Source: Haplosporangium gracile (Eukaryota; Mortierellomycota; Mortierellomycetes; Mortierellales; Mortierellaceae). Taken from it: a stretch of DNA of 43,967 nt. The stretch lies in assembly GCA_015499985.1 (NCBI GenBank), contig JAAAUF010000267.1, forward strand, positions 1 to 43,967, written 5' to 3'. The notes beneath the pieces were generated by a model, which was given only the letters and a program-made list of their open reading frames with translations, had not been told where the DNA came from and made no database searches. Both the position numbers and the translations under genes were made by a program. Shown here in pieces: positions 21,974 to 32,465 of this stretch. The stretch's first letter is position 1. The number at the start of each line of letters is the position of its first letter.

Positions 21974-22911
21974 GGTGTGTGTAAGGGTATGCGTGTGTGT
22001 GAGAGAGAGAGAAAGTGAGGAAGTGTGAAGAAGAAAGAAGAAGAAAAAGAAGAAAGAAAAAAGAGGACGAGGAGAGAGAGAGGAGAAAAGGAAAAAGGAA
22101 AGGAGGGACACGACACAAAACGTACTTGTTTTTTTAAAAAAAAACATACTCCATGGGCCAAGCGTCATCCGTCCCTCCTTATTTCACGGTCCCATTCCCC
22201 AGCGTGTGATATTACTGGTCAGTCAGGACAGCCAGTAAAGGTCAATTGGATTTCTGCGAGTTGTCTGTCTCTTTTGGCGCGAATCTCTTTTTTTTGAGCC
22301 GCGCTTAGCTCACCTTTTTTTATATTGCGACCCCTCTCTTTTGTCGCTCCAAAAACCCAGGGCCCCTTTTTCTTTATGGTTCTCTGGACACATAAGGGAA
22401 CGAAAAAAGAGCGTGAAAGAGATCATGAAAAATAAGCGTGCGCTCTCTCCCCCCTCCCTTGTGGACAACCCTTCGTGTCTCATGTTCCTGAGTATGTGTC
22501 CTCATCCCACTAGAGTATGTTATGGAGTGTTTGAGATCAGGAAGAAAAAAAAAAAAAAAAAAAAAAAGAAAGAGTTTTTCAGCGTGCCTTACTTTTTGCA
22601 TAAAATAATAATGCAGCACGACTTACACAGCGTATCATATTTTTAAATATGTGTGAATCGTCCCAATTCAACTCAGTAGGGACAAGCGCTCTTTCTATTC
22701 ACATTTCGTGCCGAACGAGGCGGGAAGGTCTCACCAGTCTCGCTCGCAAGGTGTTTGTTGTTTGTACCTCGTCTTTGTCCTCACTCTTGGAGCTATGCTG
22801 AATGCGTGTGGCCAATTTGCCAGTTTCGATGATTTATTACACAAGTTGATAATAGGGGTAAAGTATTGAATAAAAAACAAAAAAAAACAACAAAAAACAT
22901 AATAAGACTTC
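21974..22911. other. intergenic region, 0.94 kb
   Basis: No gene seen. 21975-22120 is purine-rich leader/promoter of the beta-flanking-type gene. An A-run of about 24 lies at 22544-22567. TTTATT at 22833-22838 is AATAAA on the minus strand, 74 bases beyond the stop of the TBC gene, and probably its polyadenylation signal. Confidence 0.5.
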
Positions 22912-25900
22912 CTACGCAACGCCAAGGGCTTTCTTGAGGTCACTTAGCTTCCTGGCGAGCGTATCCCGCTCATTCTCGCTCTCAGCATACTTCATCTTGG
23001 TATCAATCAACAAACTCTCCAAGAAACTACACTGTTCATCCGCCTGCTCGTTCTTTCTCACCAGCGCAACATTCTTCTCCATCACCGCCTGAATCTCATC
23101 CTTGTACCGGTCCTCGACTTCCTTGCCTTGAGCATCGACCATCCGGGTCAAGTCTGACACCTTTTGGAGCAACACATCGTTCTGGTCCTGAAGTTGCGCC
23201 ATCTCGACTTTACGCGAAATCAATTCCTTGGCCAGATCCACGTGCTCCTTGTTTAGCGTGTGTAGCGATCCCTCTAATCGACGGACATGCATCGACAGCT
23301 GACGATTCGATTCCCGGAGTGACTCCTCGGCTGCCAACTCGGCCTGTTGTCGTTGGATCATTGCCTGATACTTTTGTGTGTACTGGGCCAGCTTCTTGGG
23401 CGTCACCTTGACGTTGTAAGCATCTTTCACAAACATGCTCGCATCGGTCTAAAGCAACAACAGGATAAAATAACGTTAGAATCATATCTTGGTGGCAGAC
23501 AAAAAACAAAAACAAGCAAGTAGGAAGGTTCGATGGTGTACCTTATAAGGCTCAAAGAGTCCATTCTTGAGGAACTCGATCAAGGTCTCAAAATCATGAT
23601 TCAAAATCTGGTCGTGGTTGGCCTTGAGCAATGCGATCGCAAATCGCAATAGCGACTCAACACCCTCAACCAGCAAGGTGTCGTAGATCCTGAACACCAG
23701 GTCCAGAGGGAACTTGTATGCAAACAGAGTCATGAACCATTGAGATGCGTACATGGTTGATCGAATTCCTTGGTTGAGGAAATGCTTGTGGACCAGAGGC
23801 ACTGTCTCCTCCATCAATTGCTCAAACTGGTACAGTCGAAGTTGAAGTGTGTTCATGTCCGGTGTGAAGTGTCCACGCATGTCGTACGAGCTCATCATCT
23901 TGACCAGCAGACAGAACGCCTCCTCGTCCGGCATCTATCGTTTTAGGAGTCGAGTTTTTAGCTCCCTGTTAGTTACTTGTGTGATCTAAAAATAGATCTG
24001 AGACGAAGATGTAAAGACATTTATCTCACTTACGTTCAAGAGAAGAGGGCCGACGACAAAGCTCAGTCCTTGACAATAGCCAACCTCAGCATCATAAAGA
24101 CTGTAGGCCTTGACGACATTGAACAACGATTCCTGACCACGTCCCTCAGCCTGAAAGTACTCATGGTTGGGGAAGGTTCGACTCATATCGCGCTGGATCT
24201 GCTTCTCGTGCGAGCTGGTCTCCTTGAGCAGGTCGGCATAAGTCGCTTCTAGCTGGGCATCCTTGGATTGAGAGAGAAGTTGCCAGATCAGTCCTCGAAT
24301 TGCTGGAGGAACTCCCTTCTGGATCATCACCGTCAACTGCTTAGGGTTCTTCTTGACAACGCCATTGTAATCGTGCATTAACGACCCCCAGTAATCTACG
24401 ACCAAGTAAAGATTTTGTTTGAGATGAGTTGGTTGCCCAAAGCACAAATAAGTTGAACAAACTTTCTCGCTTGGACTTACCCCAGTCGACATCCTCACTG
24501 GTAGACTCTTCTTTGGCGTGTCCAAAGGCTCTATCGATCTCAGAGGATGTCTCGCTGGTCGCGCGTTTCTTGGGATCCTGCTCCAAGGTCGAGTTTTGAG
24601 CATCCAGTCGCGCCAACAAAAGGTCCATGTTCGAGTCTGTTGTCATAGTCGAGTATGTCGAAGCGCGTTCGGGACTAATGTTGCTTGTCGATCTCAGGTC
24701 CAGTCCATTGGTGCCCGTGCTGATCACCATTCCAGCATTAGACTCTCTTTGGCTCATACCGCTGGGCGTCCTTGGTGTTGCTGGTGGTGGTGGCAATGCA
24801 GCCGTGTTGTTGGTGTTGCCGCCGAATCCGCGTCCCATGAGTGCGCCTGAGATAGAGCTGGCAATTGAGCTAATCGATCCTTGACGAGCGCTTCCAGGAC
24901 GATTCTCTGGCGGAGTTATCGAGGTAGGCAGGGGTACAGGTGGTGCAACAGCCTGTGGACTGCTGAGCCCAGCTGAGGACTGTTGCTGCTGGAACTGTTG
25001 CGACTTGGGATGAGGTCTTCCTCCAAAGAAGCTGGAGGGGAAGCCTGCGTTCGAAGAAGCAACAGGGGCTCTGGGCGTTGCAATTGTGGCGCTGCGTCGA
25101 ATGGGCTCTTGAGTTGCAGGCTCGTCCAGCGAGACTTCGTTCAATTCGGCATCCGACAGATCTGAGTATGACAAGGGCCGCGAGTCTTGAAGTCCTCTGG
25201 ACGATGTGTTAGAAAGTGAGCGAGGAAGCATTCCTGGTCGTTGGTTGTTAGCCTTGAGATGTCCCTTTACGGAAGAGGGAGAGCGAAGATCCACGGATGA
25301 AGTGGAAGTGTCACTTTCAGAACCAGAAGGACGATGGGTTTGTTCGGAGAGCGCAAGTGACGACGTCGAAGTTGGGGAGGTTGAAGTTTGAGGATTGGCG
25401 GGAGCGGCTGTGCTAGGGATCGAGGCTGTCGATTTGGAAAAGGCGGGTGACGCTGGGGGCGATGATGCACTGATGTCCTCATTGATTGGCGGTACTCTTG
25501 TCACCTCTAGTGCCTCCTTTTGTTGCTCCTCTTGGAGAGCCGACTGTAAGGTATCGGGTAATGCTGTGGTGGAAGGGACTCTGGGGGATGCTGTGATTGA
25601 CACTGGACGAGACGCTGTAGGGATAGGCGGGGAAGGAGGCGAGGACGATGCGTTAACAAAGGCGTCGTCCCGTTCGGATTCGGACTCTGAGCTCGAGTCT
25701 GATTCGGACTCGGATGCTTCTGGTCTATCGTCTCCGTAGCCGAAAGAGTGGTGTTTAGTATGACTTGAATAAGATCGACTAGAGTTAATGGAGGCCCGAG
25801 GGTTGACGGCAGACGTGCGGAAGAGGTTGGGGTTGGGTGTTGCTTTGGCAAGGTCTTCGTCGTCGAAGGGTTGTTCAAAAGTCATTGTTCCGTTAGGCTT

Positions 25901-26251
25901 CTTGCTGTCGTGCGGGGAGGGTGGGTGTTGTTCTTCGAACCATTCCTTATTGTTGCTATTGTCTTGTTTAAATTCGGATTCAGACTCGGACTCGTCTTCG
26001 TCTTCGTTGTCGTCGTGGCCATAGTCGTATGCGTACATGGGATAGGGCTCGTCGTCGCTGTCGTTTTCCTCCCACGAGTTTCTGGAATCTTTTTTCTCAG
26101 GGGTGACGACGGTGGGTTCAAGATGCTTGGTGGCTTCGACAATAGGGGCACTGACAGGAGAAGGGGAGTGCTCCACTGGCACGACGTGGTCAGAGGCATG
26201 CTCTGTCTCTGACGAACCATAGGTGTCGGTGTTGTACTTGTTGGCCAACAT
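22912..26251 (-). CDS. GYP5: TBC-domain Rab GTPase-activating protein, Gyp5-like
   Basis: Stimulates GTP hydrolysis by a Rab/Ypt GTPase in Golgi or exocytic traffic. Minus-strand exons 26251-24481, 24395-24034, 23934-23542 and 23448-22912 give 1020 residues. Residues 1-580 are disordered, rich in Ser, Pro, Thr and acidic clusters (ESESESE). The TBC domain starts near residue 611 (IQKGVPPAIRGLIWQLLS) and holds both catalytic fingers: Arg 663 in IQRDMSRTFP and Gln 699 in YCQGLSFV. Later motifs include WFMTLFAYKFPLDLVFRIYD and LLKANHDQIL. Residues about 855-1018 form a coiled coil with heptad-like Leu/Glu/Gln, a layout shared by Gyp5/Gyl1 and EVI5/RABGAP1. Gyp5 versus another member of this clade is not decided. 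Lies in the same window as Rgp1, another Rab regulator, but not adjacent. Confidence 0.94.
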
Positions 26252-28088
26252 TATTCAATGGATTGGTGAGGGTCAAAAAATAGGGCGTGTAAGAGGGTAG
26301 TATGCTAAGGAGACGATGTGAGTGAGGTGCTGTTATTGTTTTGTTGCAGAGAAAAGCGTCTGTATACTGATGAGTGAGAGCGTATGTTCAGCCAAAACAG
26401 AAGAAAAAGATGGAGTGTGCGGGTTGCTCTTTCGTTGATGAGGGGGTGTGAAGAATGAGAAAAGATGTCGAAATGCGATTAGACCACGAATAGTCGGAAG
26501 AGTGGCGAGAGAAGAGCGTAGAAAGACGAGGGAGGAGAGAAGAGAAGAGGAACGGAGGCGGGAGAGAAAAGGGTAAAGTGTAAAGAGTGAAGGAAAAGAA
26601 AAGAAGGAAAGGAAAGAAAGAGACAAGTCAAGCGGAAACAAAAGGGGGTTAATCTAAATAATAATTATGAAAAAAAAGCAACATATCTTCAAGAGACCCT
26701 TGTCCTTGCATCATTGAGTCACGTGTGGAGAGTTTAGCTTTTCTTTGTGTCTTTGTGTTCAATCCGATGGGGGAGTCAGGGCACCCTTCTTCTCTACAAC
26801 GCAACGGAGCTAAGCGACACATCCTTCTCTTCTTTCTTGCCTTGCGTTTCTCGCCACTTAGATTAAAAGTGAAATCACTGATCAAATAAATTTGTTCCTT
26901 TTACACGACATTACAGACAACAGCTCAGATAATCAAATAAAAAAAAAAAGGTCCTAGCCGCCAGTACTATCCTGCTCTCATTGTTTCTTCCTGTCTCTAT
27001 TGTTGCTCACTCTGTGCACACATTGGGCGAAATCACAACCAAAACCAAGTGAGCATATAAACATAAGCAATTGTCAGAAATGCTAAAACACCTCGGCAAT
27101 CACTTCCTCTAGGAGGTACGTATGTCCTCGCTGACTCTCGTAAGCATCATTGTCAACCTTATCGTGTCTTCATCAGAGTTCAGCTTTACAAAACCTTTCA
27201 ATTGATCGACGATGTTGTGCGACCAAGTGGACCCTCAGCCCTGCAGAAAGTACCTGGCTCATGTATCTCCTATCTACTGCATGTTCTTTCTCAAGTGTTG
27301 CCTTGAGGACCCTCAAAGAAGAAGAAAAAAACAAACAACGCATGGGCGATCCCCTACAGTGATGAATTGACTTTGAGAGCCTCATTTGTTAATCAGATCG
27401 AAAGAATCTAATCCTCTCTCTCTTTGAACGTTCGACCAAGAGAACGAGGATTCTGTTACATGATCATGCTCATTGTATTGTGCATTATTTTTATTTAATC
27501 AAGACCCTGGTCGTTTTTGTCATCGGTCGTTAAAATAGGCGTTGTTTTCAGACCAATTAACAATTGGACCAACCAAAAGAACAACAGCTCGCAGATCCAA
27601 TTAATGGCCACGTTCATTATTTTTTTAACGAACAGACGTATATTTTTATTCTGAGGCGCATTTGCACGTATCAGCAACTAAGCTACATAGTACGCTGTTA
27701 ATAGATACTGGGGATTTTGGTTTGCATCCATGTCGTTCTTTGTTCTTCACAGTGCGTATGATGTGATAACAATAATAGCAAAAAGAAACAGATTGAGTGG
27801 AGTGCGAGTGAGGTGATGTTTGAGAGTTAAAATTCAGGCACCATCATCGCCAGAAAGCGTGACTGCCAGTGGCTTTTGACCTCACTTCCCTTAGGTTTCC
27901 CTTGCCCCCTGCGCGTCGTTAAGCTGCAACCGTGAGAGTTCATCTCTCACTCTCGCTCCCACATCCCCTCTTTACACTTTCCAAGTTCATTCATCCCCAA
28001 CGACACTCATCGCCGAGGAGTAGAACTTTCTTTCCACAGACACTAAGTCTTTTACATCTACCAACTTGCATCACACCTACTTATCCAA
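26252..28088. other. intergenic region between divergent TBC and cyclin C genes, 1.84 kb
   Basis: No gene supported. 26440-26640 is purine-rich (leader of the TBC gene on the minus strand). 27930-28080 is pyrimidine-rich, directly before cyclin C. The centre is plain AT-rich sequence with a hairpin at 27403-27454. I looked for tRNA-like T-arm motifs and saw none. Confidence 0.5.
27403..27454. repeat. imperfect inverted repeat
   Basis: Left arm starts AGAATC then (after a bulge) CCTCTCTCTCTTTG; right arm CAAGAGAACGAGGATTCT is its near reverse complement; the loop is about 11 bases. Too short and imperfect to name as a mobile element. Confidence 0.5.
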
Positions 28089-29961
28089 ATGGCCGCCAAC
28101 TTTTGGACATCATCCCATTGGTAAGTCAACCTTCCGAAAGTATAAGCACTCCTTTGTGAACACTAAAGAACATATTCTCCGAGGACTTTTAGAGTAGGAC
28201 TTAGGATGAAATTTTTCGCATTTTCTTTTTCTGCAATCTTAACCTGTTTATTCAATGCCCTAACTATTACTATTTCTCGATTATATTTTCTCGACCTGAA
28301 TTAATTAGCACACACTGGATACTGGATCGGAGGCGCGTCGCAGATGCCATGAAGGAGGATCTGGAATACGTCAACATCGACACCTTGACCAAAATCAAAA
28401 TGTGGTACTACAACAGTACGTTCCTTTTTAACCTCAGGAGATTTTAAGGACAGGCAATTAGTTTCCTGTAATAACTTACAATGTGTTACTGAAACTAACG
28501 CCAATTTTTGTGTTCCTCGGGGCTTTTAATATCTTTAGTTATCGGAAAGATCGGGAAGCGGCTACAGTTCCGTCAACAGGTCGTCGCTACCGCCATTGTC
28601 TACTTCAAGCGGTTCTATACCAAGTACGTTTTTCGACTTGAGGATTTCTGGATCAGAATACAAAGAACAGGACAGGAAGAGACAGGGACAACAAGAGTAA
28701 TTGCTTGCTGAGGACACACCGCGTCGTTGTCATGGTTGCGGAAGAACTAATTTTCTACAACTGCTGTGTCTTTTTCGAATGCAGGAATAGTATGCGGTCT
28801 ACGGATCCTTCGCTGGTGGCCGCAACATGTATATACCTCGCCTGCAAGATTGAGGAGTGTCCGCAACACATCAAACACATCATCCAGGAAATGAAACATG
28901 CCCTCGCCAGTAAGTTATCAAAACCAGCGGACAATTATTGGCGCTGGAATTTTATACTACGTCTGTCATCTTGTCGCCAACATTTATACTAACTTTTCAT
29001 CTTTTATATGATAGACTTGGGAGGATTCGATTATGATACGTCCAAAGTGGCAGAGTTTGAATTCTATCTATTGGAAGAACTGGAGTTTTATTTGATTGTT
29101 TACCACCCTTACCGAGACCTCACCCTTATTGCCAAGGATCTCAAGCTGGAGGAATCCAACCTTCAGACCGCGTGGTAAAGTATTACTCTCTTCTCGCCTG
29201 ATTTCATTGTAGTTGGTCAAGGCTTCTATTATGTATCAATGACATGACTCAACTTTCATTTGAACAAATAGGTTTGTATTGAATGACTCGTACAGGACAG
29301 ACGTATGTCTATTCTACGCACCACACATGATCGCCCTAGCAGCACTTTACATCATTTGTGTGGTCCACGCCGAACAATACAACGACAACAATAATAACAA
29401 CGGCAGCGGTAGTGGTCATAGCATTAGCAGTGGTAGTGGTAGCAGTAGTACTCCCAATCCCATGGATGATTCTGGGATACTGGGACACAACAATATTCAT
29501 CTTGCGCAACTCAATTCTGCGAACTCGGCTATTAAGGCTCCAGGAGCAAGTGGAGGAAGCCAAAATACTCCTACGACGTCTTCGTCGTCTAGTGAAGGTC
29601 AGGGAATTAATAACAGGAATATGGTCCAGTGGTTCGCGGACCTTAACGTTGACATTGAGGAGGTAAATATTATATCCGTGTAAAAGATAGCCTACTGGAT
29701 GTATGAATGCACGCCAATTCAAGGTTCATTTTTTTGATCTGCCGTAACTTTGAAATTGCACTGATAATAACCTCCACTCTCTCTCTCTCTTTTTGCTGGG
29801 CAACATACTAGATTATCGAGATCACGCAGGAGATCCTTTCATTGTACAGTATCTGGAAGGACTATGAAGAGGAGCAAGTCCCGGCCATGATGCAGGCCCT
29901 CAAGATGGAGTTTGATGAAAACTATGAACCCGTCACTCCTCAGCACGAAATCATGCAATAG
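28089..29961 (+). CDS. SSN8: cyclin C, Mediator kinase module
   Basis: Cyclin partner of Cdk8 (yeast Srb10/Srb11 pair) in the Mediator kinase module, a nuclear transcription regulator. Seven exons: 28089-28120, 28309-28415, 28539-28623, 28785-28909, 29015-29174, 29272-29662, 29812-29961; phases agree throughout; 349 residues. It begins MAANFWTSSHC, the cyclin C signature start, followed by WILDRRR, the first cyclin box RQQVVATAIVYFKRFYTKN, DPSLVAATCIYLACKIEECPQHI and EFEFYLLEELEFYLIVYHPYRDL. The second box (WFVLNDSYRTDVCLFYAPHMIALAALYI) is interrupted by a Asn/Ser/Gly-rich insertion (about residues 207-284) before NMVQWFADLNVDIEE and IIEITQEILSLYSIWKDY. The protein is therefore longer than the roughly 280-320 residues usual for the family. 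AATAAA at 30010-30015. Confidence 0.95.
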
Positions 29962-30194
29962 CGTCCCTCTCGTCTTGGATGTTCTCTTCTATGTTTTAAA
30001 AACGACAAGAATAAAAAAAACATGAAGAAAAAAAAGGCAATCAGAAACGACTCTAGCACTTTTGATTTTGAATTTTTTGTGTTTATTTTTAATGGTATAT
30101 GTAGGTGTAGATTTGGTGGTAGGTAATGACTGGAGTTGAAACGATAGTACTTGTGTAGAGTAGGGTTGGGATGCCCGTACACATCGATCCATGC

Positions 30195-31727
30195 TTAGAT
30201 AGCATTGTGGTAAATCCTGCCTTCCTTGCGTCCAATACGGATATACCGCTCCTCATCGTTACGGGCCTGGATCAAGATGACGGTGCTGATAAAGCAGACC
30301 ACATTGATCAATGTAAATCCGAAAAGGGACGTGTACAGCTTGCGCAAGTAGCTGTCCGCAAAGGCTGACACCTTCTCCTCGCATCCTGGGTAGATGGCGT
30401 TGGCGTTTGTTGCGGCACATGCTCCCTGGAGGACGATTGATACCTTGTCGTTGTATCCGCAGCACTGTCCGTATCCTGTCATTTGTGTCTAGATTGGGAT
30501 AATTAATGCGATTACCAGGAGGGAGTGCGGTTGGCGGCAAAAGAAAAAATAAGGTGGTTAGGTATTTTGACTCATGCATGCAAAACGTCAATCATAAACA
30601 ACATGAGACAAAAGTTGAGCTTTTTTTGTGGGGTGTTTACTGCACTGCATTATCAACCGCTTAAATAAACATAGACAACACAGCATGAACGTACCATGTC
30701 CTGGAAGGCAACCTTAAGAGAATCCGACCACTCGCCAACCCATTGAGTATGGAACAGACTCCGCATGCGCAGGGTTTTGAACCAGATAACGCCGCCGAGT
30801 CCGAGCTCCGCCAACATGGCCGTGACAATCAGCCACACAAAAGCGACCAACAGTATCTTGAACCGCACAGGGGCTGCTCCACCGACATATCCGACGAGTG
30901 CTGTTACTGCCACTGCTGCTCCGATAAGCGTTCCCGCTAGAATTCGAATAAGAGGAGAGGGGTGGGGCGGTTAGTGCATTTGGTATTAACATCGTCGTTG
31001 TGTGGGCGTGCTTCTTAGTGTCTGTATGAGAGCGTTTTTTTTTTCGAGCGTTCTTTTTATAAAGCGATCGATTTTTGGTCCTGCTCCTTGTCATCCTGTC
31101 TCTTTGTTCCTCAGCCAAAATAAGGCACTTTGGTCGCCTTTCCTCTCTGTCATAGATAAGAAAACGTTCAGGGAACACACAGAAAGAATGAAATTTCATT
31201 TTAGTCCTCTTTTTGACCCCCTGTTAACTCGGTGATTTTTTTTGTTAACTGACAAATAAGAAAGCAAAGCAAAGAGAAACCAAGAGTCAGGGTTGTTTAA
31301 AATCCCGGCTGTCTTCCTACTTGTTGCGTTAGCTTTTGTTGTATTGTGTTCTGTTGTAGTTGTGTTGAGGTCCCTGACAAGATCACTTCCGTCTCAGTTG
31401 TCCCTGAATTCTCATCCAGAAACGAAATAAACATGCCCCCCCTTGAAAAGTACTGCCTGTCGACGCCCTTGTTCTTTTGTTCCCTGTATCCTTGAATGTA
31501 AGTCGAGTGAGAATAGTGAAAAGTTTGAGAAAGGTATGATAAGAAAAGAGCAAAGAGAGGTGGAATTTACTTTGTTCAATGGCGCGGGAGATGACAGCTT
31601 CACGGGGGGCACCGTCGGCAGACTGACGGAGCCACATGGACCCCATTACCAGGGCTCCGATGCCCGTCAGCATGTAGACTGTGATAAACGCAAAGAAGTA
31701 TCGCTGCAGCTTCTTCAGTGATGCCAT
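30195..31727 (-). CDS. tetraspanin-like membrane protein
   Basis: Four-helix membrane protein of the tetraspanin type; members organise membrane microdomains. Minus-strand exons 31727-31571, 30936-30695 and 30488-30195 give 230 residues. Helices are seen at about 10-30 (YFFAFITVYMLTGIGALVMG), 54-75, 78-102 (KILLVAFVWLIVTAMLAELG) and 184-208 (LFGFTLINVVCFISTVILI). The large loop lies between helices 3 and 4 and contains the diagnostic CCG at 142-144 (GQCCGY) plus two further Cys (GACAA and PGCEE), enough for two disulfides. The tail is short and charged (RNDEERYIRIGRKEGR). The start at 31727 was chosen because the longer open frame upstream is a pyrimidine tract. Similar to fungal tetraspanins; the subclass is not determined. 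Convergent with cyclin C. Confidence 0.85.
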
Positions 31728-32465
31728 CTTTTTTCCTTCGTTTGTTGGTAGGTTATTGGTTGGAGGGTGTGGTGATTGGTGAAAGTCGTTGGTGTATATG
31801 AGAGAGAGAGAGAGACGGTAAGGAGGAGAGAAAGGAGCGGAGAGACGAGAATGAGAGAGAGGAAGTGAAGTGAGAGAGAGAGGAAGTGAAGTGAGAGAGA
31901 GAGGAAGTGGAGTGAGGTAGAGAGGGAGTGAAGCAAGAAAAGAGTGGAGAGAGAATGGGTGGGGAGTGGAGAGAGAGAGAGATTGGAGCGAGAAGAGGAG
32001 GAAGGGAGATGATGAGGGTGAATGCGAATTAGCGATGAGAGTCGAAAGAAGGATGAGGAGAGGGAGAGATGCAAGGGAGGGAGAGAGGAAGGTGTCCGCG
32101 AGTGGGAGAAGGGAGGGTTGAGTGCAGTGGTGATGCAGTGGAAGAGGGGTCAGTGGAAGGAGTGGAGAAGAAGAAGAGGAAAAGAAAAAAGAAAAAGAAA
32201 AAGAGGAAAAAGAAAAAGAGGCGGAAGCAGAAGCCATCCCTGCCTTTTTTGCAGCTGAGAAACATACCTTCTTTGTCTCACACCCTTGATGCTGGCTGAT
32301 GGAATTCTACATATGTATTCGTAGTAGTACAGCTTAGTCACTTCTTGACCACCCTAGCGCGCTGATAGGCCATCTTAGTTAATTCGATCAAATCACTCTA
32401 TTTTTTATTAATATTAATACGTGCCCTACTTGCGCACCGTAGGAATAACAAGAAGACAACGACGT
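31728..32465. other. intergenic region with long purine tract, 0.74 kb
   Basis: Between the tetraspanin start and the TLC gene's stop, both on the minus strand. 31797-32235 is almost pure purine on the + strand, dominated by GAGA and GGAAG, and probably serves as promoter/leader of the tetraspanin (pyrimidine-rich on its coding strand). The long open frames across it are compositional artefacts. Confidence 0.6.
31853..31915. repeat. 21-base purine tandem repeat, three copies
   Basis: The unit GAGAGAGAGGAAGTGAAGT(GA) repeats with a 21-base period; GGAAGTG begins at 31861, 31882 and 31903. The last copy differs by one base (GTGGAGTG). Confidence 0.8.

Noticed and set aside
31728..32237. N-terminal extension of the tetraspanin open frame
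   Set aside because: It is the translation of a purine/pyrimidine tract, giving Ser/Phe/Leu repeats without a signal or domain.
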